In this document: piece by piece, positions 32,650-40,654 of the stretch
Position numbering within the stretch: the first letter of the stretch is position 1
Layout: every line of letters starts with the position of its first letter
NCBI RefSeq assembly: GCF_025399835.1
Contig: NZ_JAODVR010000001.1
Span: 2,108,001 to 2,172,000 of the forward strand
Length of the DNA: 64,000 nucleotides
Reading direction: 5' to 3'
From: Haloarchaeobius sp. HME9146
GTDB taxonomy: Archaea > Halobacteriota > Halobacteria > Halobacteriales > Natrialbaceae
Notes under the pieces: generated by a model
Databases searched by the model: none
Seen by the model: only the letters and a program-made list of their open reading frames with translations
What the model was told of the DNA's origin: nothing
Translations under genes and position numbers: made by a program

Positions 32650-32823
32650 ATGCGAATCGAGACCGACCCACTGGTGTGCGAGAACTGTGGCGAGGTACGC
32701 CACGACGACATCGAGACCATCACCGACGTGCCCCAACTCGACCCGGAGACGTACGCGGTCGGTCCCGGGACGACCGACGTGTACGTCTGTGCCGGCTGCA
32801 AGAACGTCCTCGGGGTCAAGTGA
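32650..32823 (+). CDS. Small zinc-finger protein (two CxxC pairs)
   Basis: 57 aa from the ATG at 32650. C10-x2-C13 (CENC) and C47-x2-C50 (CAGC) can bind one zinc ion. The rest is acidic and lacks other motifs. It belongs to the many haloarchaeal micro-proteins with paired CxxC knuckles, some of which affect biofilm, swarming or stress. A specific role is unknown. It is convergent with the methyltransferase at 32833. Confidence 0.75.
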   Translation: MRIETDPLVCENCGEVRHDDIETITDVPQLDPETYAVGPGTTDVYVCAGCKNVLGVK

Positions 32824-32832
32824 CCGCTGTCC

Positions 32833-33450
32833 TCAGACCGCGTTCCCGCGTTCGCACAGCGCCACGTGGACCGTCTCGCCCAGCCCATCCACCACGTCCC
32901 GGGCCCAGACCATCTCGAAGCCAGCGTCGTCGAGTTCGGCCATGGTCGCTTCCCGTCCTGGCGTACTCCAGAACATCTCGACGTCGGGCCGGAGCCAGCC
33001 CCGACGGGTGCCCTCGTGGGCCGACCGCGAGACGGTCAGGATGAGTCGCCCACCCGGCCGGCAGACCCGCGCGAACTCGTCGTACACGGTCTGGTGCTGG
33101 GTCCGCGGAACGTGGAAGACGGAGTAGTAGGCGACGATGCCGTCGACGCTCGCGTCGGCGAGTGGAAGCCGGGTCATGTCGGCCTGCACCGGCCTCGCAG
33201 CCGGGACAGACTCGCGGAGACCGTCGAGTTGTCCCCGCGAGAAGTCGAGGCCGAGGACCTCGAACTCGTCGGGGAGGTGGGCCGCGGTCCGGCGGCCGTC
33301 GCCACAGCCCACGTCGAGGATGCGACTCCCCAGGTCGAGTGGCTCCGCGAACTCGGTGAACAGGTCCGTCTCTGGGCCGTCCGCGTTCCTGAACTCGCCG
33401 TAGGCGTCGCCGACCCGGTCCCAGGCGCGGCGGACCGCGTTTCGTTCCAT
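32833..33450 (-). CDS. Class I SAM-dependent methyltransferase
   Basis: 205 aa from the ATG at 33450. The SAM-binding motif I is ILDVGCGDGRRTAAHL, with motif II acidic residue region LGLDFS and post-I MTRLPLADASVDGIV. The layout matches UbiE/COQ5-like and tRNA-modifying (Trm9-like) small methyltransferases. The N-terminus (ERNAVRRAWDRVGDAYGEF) is that of the Trm9/AlkB-homologue-like group, so a tRNA wobble substrate is possible, not shown. It lies 116 nt downstream of the acyl-CoA dehydrogenase, in the same direction. Confidence 0.82.
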   Translation of the reverse strand: MERNAVRRAWDRVGDAYGEFRNADGPETDLFTEFAEPLDLGSRILDVGCGDGRRTAAHLPDEFEVLGLDFSRGQLDGLRESVPAARPVQADMTRLPLADASVDGIVAYYSVFHVPRTQHQTVYDEFARVCRPGGRLILTVSRSAHEGTRRGWLRPDVEMFWSTPGREATMAELDDAGFEMVWARDVVDGLGETVHVALCERGNAV

Positions 33451-33566
33451 ACCGAACCTGGGAGCGCGAGCAGTATCACGGTGCTGCCGACCCAGCTCAG
33501 AGGCGTTCACTTCCAGTCCGAGTTCCGAACTCGACCTGGTTCTCGCGGTCAATCTGGTTCTCGTGG

Positions 33567-35324
33567 TCAGTCGTCGGCCGGTGCCGACTCCAACAGCGTC
33601 TCTGGGTCGACCGATTCGTACCGGACCACCGCGTCGAAGTGCTCCAGTGCGAACCGGTCCCCGCTCGTGATGCCCCGCGAGTCGTGCTCGCGCAGGTGGC
33701 GGTCGACGAACCGCTCGGCGACCAGGGCGAGCCTCGCGTCGTCCGCCTCGTCGATTTGGCTCTGTGCCTCCGCGAGCAGGAGCGACCCCGTGAACACGTC
33801 GAAGATGTAGTCCGCGAGCTCCTTTGCCTGGAGCTGGGCGTACTCACCGTCCTCGGTCGCGAGCGTCGCCAGCGCGGCCCCGAGGTCGGCGGAGGCGGCC
33901 TGTATCGACTCCTTCGTGTCTGCCAGAACGGGATGCTCGGCCGCATCGAGGTTCGACTGGATGGCTTCGAGCAGGGGCTCGTGGGCGTCCTCGCGGTCGA
34001 GCGCCCGGAGCACGTCCAGCGCGAGGATGTTCGAGGTGCCCTCCCAGATGGGCAGCACCTGCGCGTCCCGGAGCAGCCGGTGGGTCACGAAGTCCTTGAC
34101 GTAGCCGTTCCCACCCAGAATCTCCATGGCGTAGCTGGCCGTGTCGACGCTCATCCGCGCGGTCCGTGACTTCGCGATCGGGACGAGCACGCGCATGAGC
34201 CGGTAGGCGTCCTCGTCGCCGTCACGCTCGCGCCGACTCAGCACGCGGCCGGCCTCGAAGGTGTATGCGACCGCTGCCTCGTGGTCGACTGCCATGTCCA
34301 CGAGGTCGCGCTTCATCAGCGGGTACTCCTGGATGGGTGAACCGAACGCCTCGCGGTTCGCGGCGTGTATCTTCGCCTCCAGCAAACAGCGGCCCATGAT
34401 GGCGACCGAGGCGCTCGCGTTCGAGAGTCGTTCGAGGTTCAGCATGTCGGTCATGTACTTGAACCCACGCTGCTCCTCGCCGACGAGGTAGCCCGTCGCG
34501 CCCTGGAGTTCGACCTCGCCGGTCGGGACCGAGATGGTCCCGAGCTTGTCCTTCAGGCGTCGGTAGAGCTGGCTGTTCAACTCGCCGTCGACGGTGTGCG
34601 GGACCAGAAAGAGCGAGAGCCCTTTCGTGCCTTCGGGGGCGTCGGGCGTCCGGGCGAGTGCGAGGGTCCCCTCCGCATCGATGTTCGAACAGAACCATTT
34701 CTCGCCCGTGAGTTCGTAGCGGTCGCCCTCGACGTGTTCTGCGATGGTCTCGTTCGCGCCCACGTCGCTGCCGCCCTGCTTCTCGGTGAGGAACATCGCG
34801 CCCTCGATGTTCTCCTCGCCGTCCCTGGCGACGAGTCGCTCGTAGTACTCCTGGAGAACCTCGCCCTCGCCGTACTTGTCGAGGACGAGGGCGGTTCCCG
34901 CCGTCATCGACACCGGACAGGTGAACCCGGGGTCGGCGTAGGAGAGCAGGTACTCCATCGCGAGGTGGTGGGTCAGGGGAAGCGGGTCGTCCCGGCCGGG
35001 TGGGGCCTCGAACGAGTCGCTGACGATGCCCGCCCCGTAGGCGAGACGCTCGTTCTCGAACTGTTTCGGGTGGTACTCCACGAAGTTTCGTACCTCCCCG
35101 TCCCTGTCGTAGGTGTGGAGGATTGGGCCGTGCTCGTCGATGAGGTCCGCGTTGTCCGCGATGGTGTCCCCGACGACCTGCCCGAACGACCGCAACTGCT
35201 CGTCGGCCCAGTCGTAGTCGGTTCGCGGTGTGACGCGAGCGACCTCCCGGCGGATGGTGTAGTCCAGGTCGTAGTAGTTGACGTGTCGGCCGTCCTCGAA
35301 CCGGCCGTAGTCGATGGGGTCCAT
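33567..35324 (-). CDS. Acyl-CoA dehydrogenase family protein (AidB-like)
   Basis: 585 aa, longer than short/medium-chain dehydrogenases (about 380 aa) and in the AidB/VLCAD-like range. FAD-binding segments are MFLTEKQGGSDVGANET and YELTGEKWFCSNIDAE. The C-terminal flavin part has ILGGNGYVKDF and LPIWEGTSNILALDVLRAL. AidB-type proteins are flavoproteins linked to alkylation damage or to acyl-CoA oxidation; both remain open. No beta-oxidation genes are adjacent. Confidence 0.87.
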   Translation of the reverse strand: MDPIDYGRFEDGRHVNYYDLDYTIRREVARVTPRTDYDWADEQLRSFGQVVGDTIADNADLIDEHGPILHTYDRDGEVRNFVEYHPKQFENERLAYGAGIVSDSFEAPPGRDDPLPLTHHLAMEYLLSYADPGFTCPVSMTAGTALVLDKYGEGEVLQEYYERLVARDGEENIEGAMFLTEKQGGSDVGANETIAEHVEGDRYELTGEKWFCSNIDAEGTLALARTPDAPEGTKGLSLFLVPHTVDGELNSQLYRRLKDKLGTISVPTGEVELQGATGYLVGEEQRGFKYMTDMLNLERLSNASASVAIMGRCLLEAKIHAANREAFGSPIQEYPLMKRDLVDMAVDHEAAVAYTFEAGRVLSRRERDGDEDAYRLMRVLVPIAKSRTARMSVDTASYAMEILGGNGYVKDFVTHRLLRDAQVLPIWEGTSNILALDVLRALDREDAHEPLLEAIQSNLDAAEHPVLADTKESIQAASADLGAALATLATEDGEYAQLQAKELADYIFDVFTGSLLLAEAQSQIDEADDARLALVAERFVDRHLREHDSRGITSGDRFALEHFDAVVRYESVDPETLLESAPADD

Positions 35325-35412
35325 ACCGTCTCCGTGTCGCCGAGAGGATGAAAAACCATGTTATACATGAACTGACCTGAACTCGCGAGGAGGGTTCCCG
35401 CGGTTCGAAGGG

Positions 35413-35901
35413 TCAGGCGACCCGTGCGACCAGGACCGCGGTCACGATGGTCACGAACACGCCGAGGCCGAGCAACGCCCAGTTCGCAACCGTGTTGTCC
35501 GCCCGGGTGACGTAGAACGAGTACGTCCGCGACGAGAGCGGCCAGAACAGCGGGACGCCCGCCGGGGTGAGTACGTCGCCAAGCAGGTGCGCCACGATGC
35601 CGTAGGTCCCCATCGCGAGCCCGAACGCACCGAGTTGCTGGGGGTCGAGGCCGAGGCTCGGCGCGCCGTAGAAGCCGACTGCACCCACGACGGCACCGAC
35701 GAGCAACGCGAACACCAGGGTATGGGTGGGCCCGCGGTGCTGGATGAAGGGAACCTGATGGTCGTAGTCGGGGACGCGTGCGAGGCCGAGCACGATCGCG
35801 CCGCCGACGAGCGCGAACGCCGGGCGGCCGGCGAGCAGCATGGCTGCGCCCACGGGCGCATAGGCGAGGAGCGAGACACCGTAGTGGCCGGTGCGGTACA
35901 T
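35413..35901 (-). CDS. DUF457/YdjM-type membrane metal-dependent hydrolase
   Basis: 162 aa from the ATG at 35901. Several membrane helices carry the family motifs: PDYDHQ near residue 44, HRGPTHT at about 57-63 and HLLGDVLTPAG at about 105-115, with conserved His and Asp that bind metal. Family members are membrane-bound, metal-dependent hydrolases, some DNA-damage inducible; the substrate is unknown. It is divergent from the MscS gene with about 100 nt between. Confidence 0.8.
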   Translation of the reverse strand: MYRTGHYGVSLLAYAPVGAAMLLAGRPAFALVGGAIVLGLARVPDYDHQVPFIQHRGPTHTLVFALLVGAVVGAVGFYGAPSLGLDPQQLGAFGLAMGTYGIVAHLLGDVLTPAGVPLFWPLSSRTYSFYVTRADNTVANWALLGLGVFVTIVTAVLVARVA

Positions 35902-36002
35902 CACACGAGAGGAGGGAAGCCGCCGAAATGAAACCCCGGCCTTTGCGATGGGGGCTCCGAGACACGAGGAGACGCACCGATACTTAAGCAAACGCGGGGT
36001 GT

Positions 36003-37172
36003 ATGGGTACCATGTTCGCCGAACTCACCGAGTTCCTCGCGCGGTTCTCGTCCGTAGAACGGACGGCGCTGGTGCTCGGACTCTCTCTGCTGGCGGCCGT
36101 CGTACTGGAGGTCGGTTTCCTTCGGCTGGCGAAGCGACTCGTCAAACGGACCGAGACGGCAATGGACAACATCGTGCTGGAGGAACTCCGGTGGCCACTG
36201 GTCATCTCCGCGGCGCTCGCGGGGGTCTGGGTCCTGACGACCGGTGATTACGGCGATACCTCGGTCGTGTTCGACGAGGCCCAGCTGGAGTTCTTCTTCG
36301 CCCAGCCGGCGCTGGCCATCATCGTCCTCGTCTGGGCGCGCGCCCTGAACAACATCGTCAATCGAGCCGTCGACGAGGTCAAAGACCACGGCGGCCGGTA
36401 CGACTTCGCGCCGGTGTTCTCGAACGTCTGGACGCTCGTCATGCTGGTCGGGGCGGCCGGAGCCATCCTCGCCATCTTCCGGATCGACATCACTCCCCTG
36501 TTGGGGGCTGCCGGTATCGCCGGCATCGCGGTCGGTTTCGCCGCGAAGGACACCGTCGCGAACTTCTTCGGCGGCCTCGCGCTCTACTTCGACGATACGT
36601 ACAAGATCGGCGACTACATCGTCCTCGACACCGGCGATGCGGGAACCGTCGTCCGGGTCGGCATCCGGTCGACCACGCTCTTGACCCGCGACGAGGTGAT
36701 GGTGACGGTGCCGAACTCGGTCCTCAACTCCGCCCGCATCATCAACGAGTCCGCGCCCCAGCGCCGAAAGCGCATCCGCATCCCCATCGGGGTCGCCTAC
36801 GGGACGGACCTCGACGCCTTCGAGGAACTCGCCGTCGAGATCGCCCAGGACGAGAAGATGACGCTCGACTCACCCAAGCCACGCATGCGCTTTCGCCGGT
36901 TCGGTGACTCCGCGCTGGAGTACGAGCTCCTGTGTTGGGTCGCCAGCCCGAACCGCGAGCAGCGCACCCGCCACCACCTCAACCGGGAACTCTACGCGGC
37001 GATGAACGAGGCCGGTATCGAGATTCCGTTCCCGAAGCGGGACGTGACGGTCACGGTCGCAAAATCCCAGGACGAGAGCGGGTCGCTGGGGGAAGTCGCC
37101 GAGGCGGTCGAACAGGAGGTCGAGGTGAGCGAGTTCACGCCGGTCGCGGCAGACGACGGCGGCGACGAATAG
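36003..37172 (+). CDS. MscS-family mechanosensitive ion channel
   Basis: 389 aa from the ATG at 36003; Met4 at 36012 is also possible. Four hydrophobic helices end in the pore helix region LLGAAGIAGIAVGFAAKDTVANFFGG-type MscS signature (about 165-190). The beta domain follows (YKIGDYIVL, VRVGIRSTTLLTRDE, VPNSVL). MscS channels open on membrane tension to release osmolytes during hypo-osmotic shock, of clear use to a halophile. The C-terminus adds an acidic tail of about 40 aa. TATA-like ACTTAAG near 35983. Confidence 0.92.
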   Translation: MGTMFAELTEFLARFSSVERTALVLGLSLLAAVVLEVGFLRLAKRLVKRTETAMDNIVLEELRWPLVISAALAGVWVLTTGDYGDTSVVFDEAQLEFFFAQPALAIIVLVWARALNNIVNRAVDEVKDHGGRYDFAPVFSNVWTLVMLVGAAGAILAIFRIDITPLLGAAGIAGIAVGFAAKDTVANFFGGLALYFDDTYKIGDYIVLDTGDAGTVVRVGIRSTTLLTRDEVMVTVPNSVLNSARIINESAPQRRKRIRIPIGVAYGTDLDAFEELAVEIAQDEKMTLDSPKPRMRFRRFGDSALEYELLCWVASPNREQRTRHHLNRELYAAMNEAGIEIPFPKRDVTVTVAKSQDESGSLGEVAEAVEQEVEVSEFTPVAADDGGDE

Positions 37173-37203
37173 ACCGAAGTAGCACCACTACGACGGACGA
37201 GGT

Positions 37204-37326
37204 ATGCTCTCGGTACTCGGTGACGTCTACGAGGTGTTCGGGCCGTTTCTCATCCCGGCCACCCTGTTCGCGCTGGGGGTCCTCTTCTACGCGATCATGG
37301 TGTACCTGAACCAGATTCGACTCTGA
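37204..37326 (+). CDS. 40-aa single-pass membrane micro-protein
   Basis: MLSVLGDVYEVFGPFLIPAT begins the protein, and a single strong helix (FLIPATLFALGVLFYAIMVY) forms most of it, ending NQIRL and TGA. It lies 31 nt after the MscS stop in the same direction and abuts the convergent halocyanin gene (stop at 37326, next stop at 37327). Codons are GC3-rich. It may be an accessory micro-protein or simply an independent small membrane protein. Confidence 0.6.
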   Translation: MLSVLGDVYEVFGPFLIPATLFALGVLFYAIMVYLNQIRL

Positions 37327-37740
37327 CTACTCCTCGACGACGACGGTGCCGACCATCCCCACGTTCCGGTGGGGGGAGCAGTAGTACTCGTACGTGCCGG
37401 GCACCTCGAACGTGTACTCGTAGGTGTAGCCGTCGTCGTACACCTTCGTCTCGCCGCCCTCGGTGCCGGGCCAGTCGGCTTCGTCGGGCTGGCTCTCGAC
37501 GACGATGTTGTGGTTGTCCGAGCCCCACTCCCAGGTGATGGTGTCGCCGGTCGAGACCGTGATCTCCTCGGGGACGAAGACGAAGTTCCCGTCAGGGCCG
37601 ACGGCGACGGTGCCGGGTTCCATGGTCGCGGTTCCGCCGCCACCGTCGTCCCCGCCACCGAGACACCCGGCGAGCGCAATCGGGAGGGAAGCGACACCAG
37701 CACGGAGCAGCCCACGGCGAGAGGCGTGCATGCCTGTCAT
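37327..37740 (-). CDS. Halocyanin-like blue copper lipoprotein
   Basis: 137 aa from the ATG at 37740; Met4 (37731) is an alternative. The Tat/lipoprotein signal SRRGLLRAG...IALAGC puts the lipid on Cys26, and a Gly/Asp linker follows. The type I copper site is complete: His77 (DNHNI), Cys121, His124 and Met129 in YYCSPHRNVGM. Halocyanins are membrane-attached electron carriers, the haloarchaeal counterpart of plastocyanin. A second copy is at 39435, with a related SQP.ADW loop. Confidence 0.92.
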   Translation of the reverse strand: MTGMHASRRGLLRAGVASLPIALAGCLGGGDDGGGGTATMEPGTVAVGPDGNFVFVPEEITVSTGDTITWEWGSDNHNIVVESQPDEADWPGTEGGETKVYDDGYTYEYTFEVPGTYEYYCSPHRNVGMVGTVVVEE

Positions 37741-37810
37741 CACGCGGAACTAGCTGCGCGACCAACAAATAGGCGTCTATCGCGTCAGCCGGTGGGCTGC
37801 CGGGCGACGG

Positions 37811-38014
37811 TTACTCGACTGTCTCGGCCTCGTACCCTGCCATCGCTACCTTCTCGAGGACCTCGTCCGGGGAGACGTCGCCTTCGACGGTGGCGACCTG
37901 CTCCTCGCTGTCGATATCGACGGAATCGACCCCGTCAGCCATCTCGATGGCCGTCTGGACGATCTCCTCGTGCGTGTGGTAGGTCATATCGCTGACGCGG
38001 ATGCGCGTCGTCAT
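37811..38014 (-). CDS. HMA-fold protein lacking the CxxC metal site
   Basis: 67 aa from the ATG at 38014. It has the whole heavy-metal-associated fold pattern: RIRVSDMTYHTHEEIVQTAI, GVDSVDIDSEEQVATVEG and DEVLEKVAMAGYEAETVE. At the metal loop the usual MTCxxC is replaced by MTYHTH, so both cysteines are gone (Tyr and His). Copper(I) handling in the normal way is therefore not expected; the two histidines could bind another metal. It lies between a halocyanin and an Lrp-type regulator on the same strand. Confidence 0.82.
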   Translation of the reverse strand: MTTRIRVSDMTYHTHEEIVQTAIEMADGVDSVDIDSEEQVATVEGDVSPDEVLEKVAMAGYEAETVE

Positions 38015-38066
38015 GGCTGTCACTGCGTACCGTACCTATAGAACAGTTTTGGTCGGACCGGTCAGC

Positions 38067-38552
38067 TCACCTGACGATCTGCTGCTCGGTCCCCTCGGGG
38101 ACGTCGGCGTTGGCGTCGGTGACCTGTGGCTCCCAGCGGTCGGCCGAGAGGAGGCTCACCTCGTAGTTCTCGACACGGTCGAGGTCGACAGCACCGGCGA
38201 GCAGTTCGCGGACCTCGCCACGGGCGACGTTCGCCTTGAGGACGACGCGGGAGTCCGCCGTCAGGTAGGCGTGGTCGACGGCGGGGAGGTCGGCGAAGCG
38301 GTCGAGCACGTCGTCGTCGATGGTGGGGCAGAGGTCGACCTCGGCGAGGACGGCGACGCCGTCACTGAGCTTGTCCATGTCGATGTCGATGGTGAACCGA
38401 CGGATGATACCCATCGAGCGGAGGCGGTCGATGCGGTCGGACACGGTCGGCGGGGACACGCCGACGACGTCCGCGATATCGCTGTACGTCCTGCTGGCGT
38501 CTTCGAGGAGGAGGCGGAGGATGTTCAGGTCGGTGTCGTCCAGGTCTCGCAT
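38067..38552 (-). CDS. Lrp/AsnC-family transcriptional regulator
   Basis: 161 aa from the ATG at 38552 (GTG at 38573 is a less likely start). The HTH (LLEDASRTYSDIADVVGVS, PPTVSDRIDRLRSMGI) is followed by a RAM-like ligand domain. Some haloarchaeal Lrp proteins next to HMA or copper ATPase genes carry a C-terminal TRASH metal-sensing module (Cys-rich). Here the C-terminus has no cysteines of that type. Just downstream, 52 nt away, is the HMA-fold gene, a likely co-transcribed target. Confidence 0.9.
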   Translation of the reverse strand: MRDLDDTDLNILRLLLEDASRTYSDIADVVGVSPPTVSDRIDRLRSMGIIRRFTIDIDMDKLSDGVAVLAEVDLCPTIDDDVLDRFADLPAVDHAYLTADSRVVLKANVARGEVRELLAGAVDLDRVENYEVSLLSADRWEPQVTDANADVPEGTEQQIVR

Positions 38553-38774
38553 GTCAGACGTTGGTATATTCACGGCTATACATTTTTCGACATTGTTTGA
38601 AAGAGAAAAAGGCCTGATTTAACCGAGTTTACTGTTGTCGGTTGGTGCAGGCTCTCGGTTTTCCCTTCAGGGACAACCAGCCGGTACCACCAGATGGTCT
38701 CCGGCCTGCACAGCCCCAGCAGCGTTCGAATCACGTCGGGGAACATTCAGCCCCGGTAACTGGTCGGCGGCTGG

Positions 38775-39347
38775 CTACCGTCCCATCGTGTGGAACTCGG
38801 CGTTGGGCCGCATGTCAGCGAGGTGGGCCATGCGGTTCGAGAGATTGAAGAACGAGGCGACGCTCCCGATGTCCCAGATAGCACGCCGAGAGAACCCGTG
38901 AGCTTCGAGCGTCTCGAAGTCGTCCTCGTCGACCTCGCCGGGGGACTCGGTGAGCTTCACCGCGAAGTCGAGCATCGCGAGGTGGGCGTCGTTCAGGTCG
39001 GCCGTGCGGTGGTTGGCGACCAGCTGGTCGGCCAGCAGCGGGTCGTCAGCGTAGATGCGCACCAGTGCGCCGTGGGCCACGTTACAGTAGTAGCAGTCGT
39101 TCACACCGCTGACGGCGACGATTATCATCTCGATCTCCTCGCGTTCGAGTTCCGTGTTCTCGACCAGCGCGTCGTAGTACTGGAAGAACGCCCGGAAGTG
39201 CGAGGGGCGGTAGGCGTATGCGAGGAAGACGTTCGGGATGAAGCCCGCTCGCTCTGCCTCCTCGTCGATGCGCGCCTGGAGATCCTCCGGAAGGTCGTCC
39301 ACGTCCGGCACGGGGAATCGGGTCATGGCTGGCACGTCGTTGCTCAT
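38775..39347 (-). CDS. Peroxidase-related AhpD-like (carboxymuconolactone decarboxylase family) protein
   Basis: 190 aa from the ATG at 39347 (39326 is also possible). The AhpD-type helix carries the redox pair in GVNDCYYCNVAHGALV, with the conserved downstream His. The start FIPNVFLAYAYRPSHFRAFFQYYDAL matches the peroxidase-related (AhpD-like) subgroup. It probably takes part in peroxide or disulfide metabolism. It is divergent from the second halocyanin gene with an 87-nt gap. Confidence 0.87.
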   Translation of the reverse strand: MSNDVPAMTRFPVPDVDDLPEDLQARIDEEAERAGFIPNVFLAYAYRPSHFRAFFQYYDALVENTELEREEIEMIIVAVSGVNDCYYCNVAHGALVRIYADDPLLADQLVANHRTADLNDAHLAMLDFAVKLTESPGEVDEDDFETLEAHGFSRRAIWDIGSVASFFNLSNRMAHLADMRPNAEFHTMGR

Positions 39348-39434
39348 ATCGTCGACGACGGCCGCCCGAAGTATGAATCGTATGGGGTCGAAATTGGGCG
39401 AACGCTTAGGGTGGCACTCGCGCCAGCGATTGGT

Positions 39435-39971
39435 ATGACCCGACCCACGCGACGTGACTTGCTCACGACGACGACCAGTTCCGTGCTCACGCTGGGCCTC
39501 GCCGGCTGTCTCGGCGGAGCGGAGACCTCCGGAGGCGACGAGACGACGACCGCGACGGCGACCGCCGAACCGACGACACAGCCCCCGGACACCACCCAGC
39601 CCCCGGACACCACCCAGCCCCCGGACACCACCCAGCCCCCGGACACCACCCAGGACCCGACCACCACCACGACCGGCTCGACGGCGTCGGGAGCGACCGA
39701 GGTCGTCGCCGTCGGCCCCGCCGGCGAGTTCGTGTTCACACCGGAACGCCTGACAGTCTCGCCCGGAACCACGGTCCGGTTCGAGTGGGACTCCGCGGGG
39801 CACACCGTCAGTCCGACCAGCCAGCCCGAACGCGCCGACTGGGCAGGGGTGGACGACACGAAGGACGCCGGCTACGTCCACGAGCACACCTTCGAGGTGG
39901 CCGGGACCTACGAGTACCTCTGCAAGCCACACCAGAGCCTCGGGATGACGGGGGCAATCGTTGTCGACTAG
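39435..39971 (+). CDS. Halocyanin-like blue copper lipoprotein with a PPDTTQ linker
   Basis: 178 aa. The twin-arginine lipoprotein signal (PTRRDLLTTTTSSVLTLG, then LAGC) gives a lipidated Cys25. A Thr/Pro linker holds four PPDTTQ repeats (50-73). The copper domain has His123 (AGHTV), Cys163, His166 and Met171 (YLCKPHQSLGM). It is like the halocyanin at 37327 but with a longer, repeat-built stalk, which would hold the domain away from the membrane. A probable electron carrier; partners are unknown. Confidence 0.92.
   Translation: MTRPTRRDLLTTTTSSVLTLGLAGCLGGAETSGGDETTTATATAEPTTQPPDTTQPPDTTQPPDTTQPPDTTQDPTTTTTGSTASGATEVVAVGPAGEFVFTPERLTVSPGTTVRFEWDSAGHTVSPTSQPERADWAGVDDTKDAGYVHEHTFEVAGTYEYLCKPHQSLGMTGAIVVD
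39583..39655 (+). repeat. 18-bp coding tandem repeat (PPDTTQ)
   Basis: About four nearly identical units of CCCCCGGACACCACCCAG within the halocyanin linker. Their near-identity suggests recent slippage. Confidence 0.8.
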
Positions 39972-40008
39972 CGAGAACGTTAAACACCGACCTGTCGATA
40001 CTACTCCC

Positions 40009-40653
40009 GTGGAGAACGTTACCGACAGGGTTTCGAACCCGTTCGACTTCAAGCCGCCAGCCCGCTTCCTGCTCGCGGACGGCGGCCCGGAGTCGGTCCC
40101 GGGGTACGGCGACGCGAACGCGGATTTCCACGTCATCGGCGACCACGCGGGCGTCCACGGCGGACAGTCCACGGGTGTCCCGTTCACGACGTCGCTCGCG
40201 GGCCAACGCCTCCAGCGAGTCCTGCACGATGCAGGCTTCCTGAAGGACGAGTACGCGGACGCGCCGGTCCCGGACAACCTCTACCTGAACTACCTGTTCT
40301 TCCCGCGGCTTCCCGAGGGGGAGACGCCGACCGAGGAGGATTACTGGGAACTGGAGCGCTACTTCGACTCGGAGCTCCGGGCCATCAACGCCCACATCCT
40401 GCTCCCCGTCGGCGAAACCGCCATCGACCACGTCGTCCGCGAGTACACCACCCTTCGACACCGGTTCCCCGACTCGCTCGACGTGGCGGCGATGCACGCC
40501 ATGGAACTCCGCGGTCGCGGCTTCATGGTCGTCCCCGTCAGGGACCCCGCGGAGTGGGAAGACGAGGAGGAGGCAGCGCTCCGGGAGCGACTGCTGGCCA
40601 TCCTGGATTCGGATTACCGGCAGACGAAAGGCGTCGCGACCCTCGTCGGGTGA
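40009..40653 (+). CDS. Uracil-DNA glycosylase superfamily protein
   Basis: 214 aa from a GTG at 40009; the frame opens further upstream but overlaps the halocyanin stop. The fold pattern includes ADFHVIGDHAGVHGGQSTGVPF (a motif-1-like region), NLYLNYLFFPRLPEG and LLPVGETAIDHVV. These match haloarchaeal UDG-superfamily proteins of uncertain substrate. The classic UDG catalytic pairs are not obvious, so the exact activity is open. It may start leaderlessly after a TTAAAC box near 39980. Confidence 0.75.
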   Translation: MENVTDRVSNPFDFKPPARFLLADGGPESVPGYGDANADFHVIGDHAGVHGGQSTGVPFTTSLAGQRLQRVLHDAGFLKDEYADAPVPDNLYLNYLFFPRLPEGETPTEEDYWELERYFDSELRAINAHILLPVGETAIDHVVREYTTLRHRFPDSLDVAAMHAMELRGRGFMVVPVRDPAEWEDEEEAALRERLLAILDSDYRQTKGVATLVG

Positions 40654-40654
40654 C

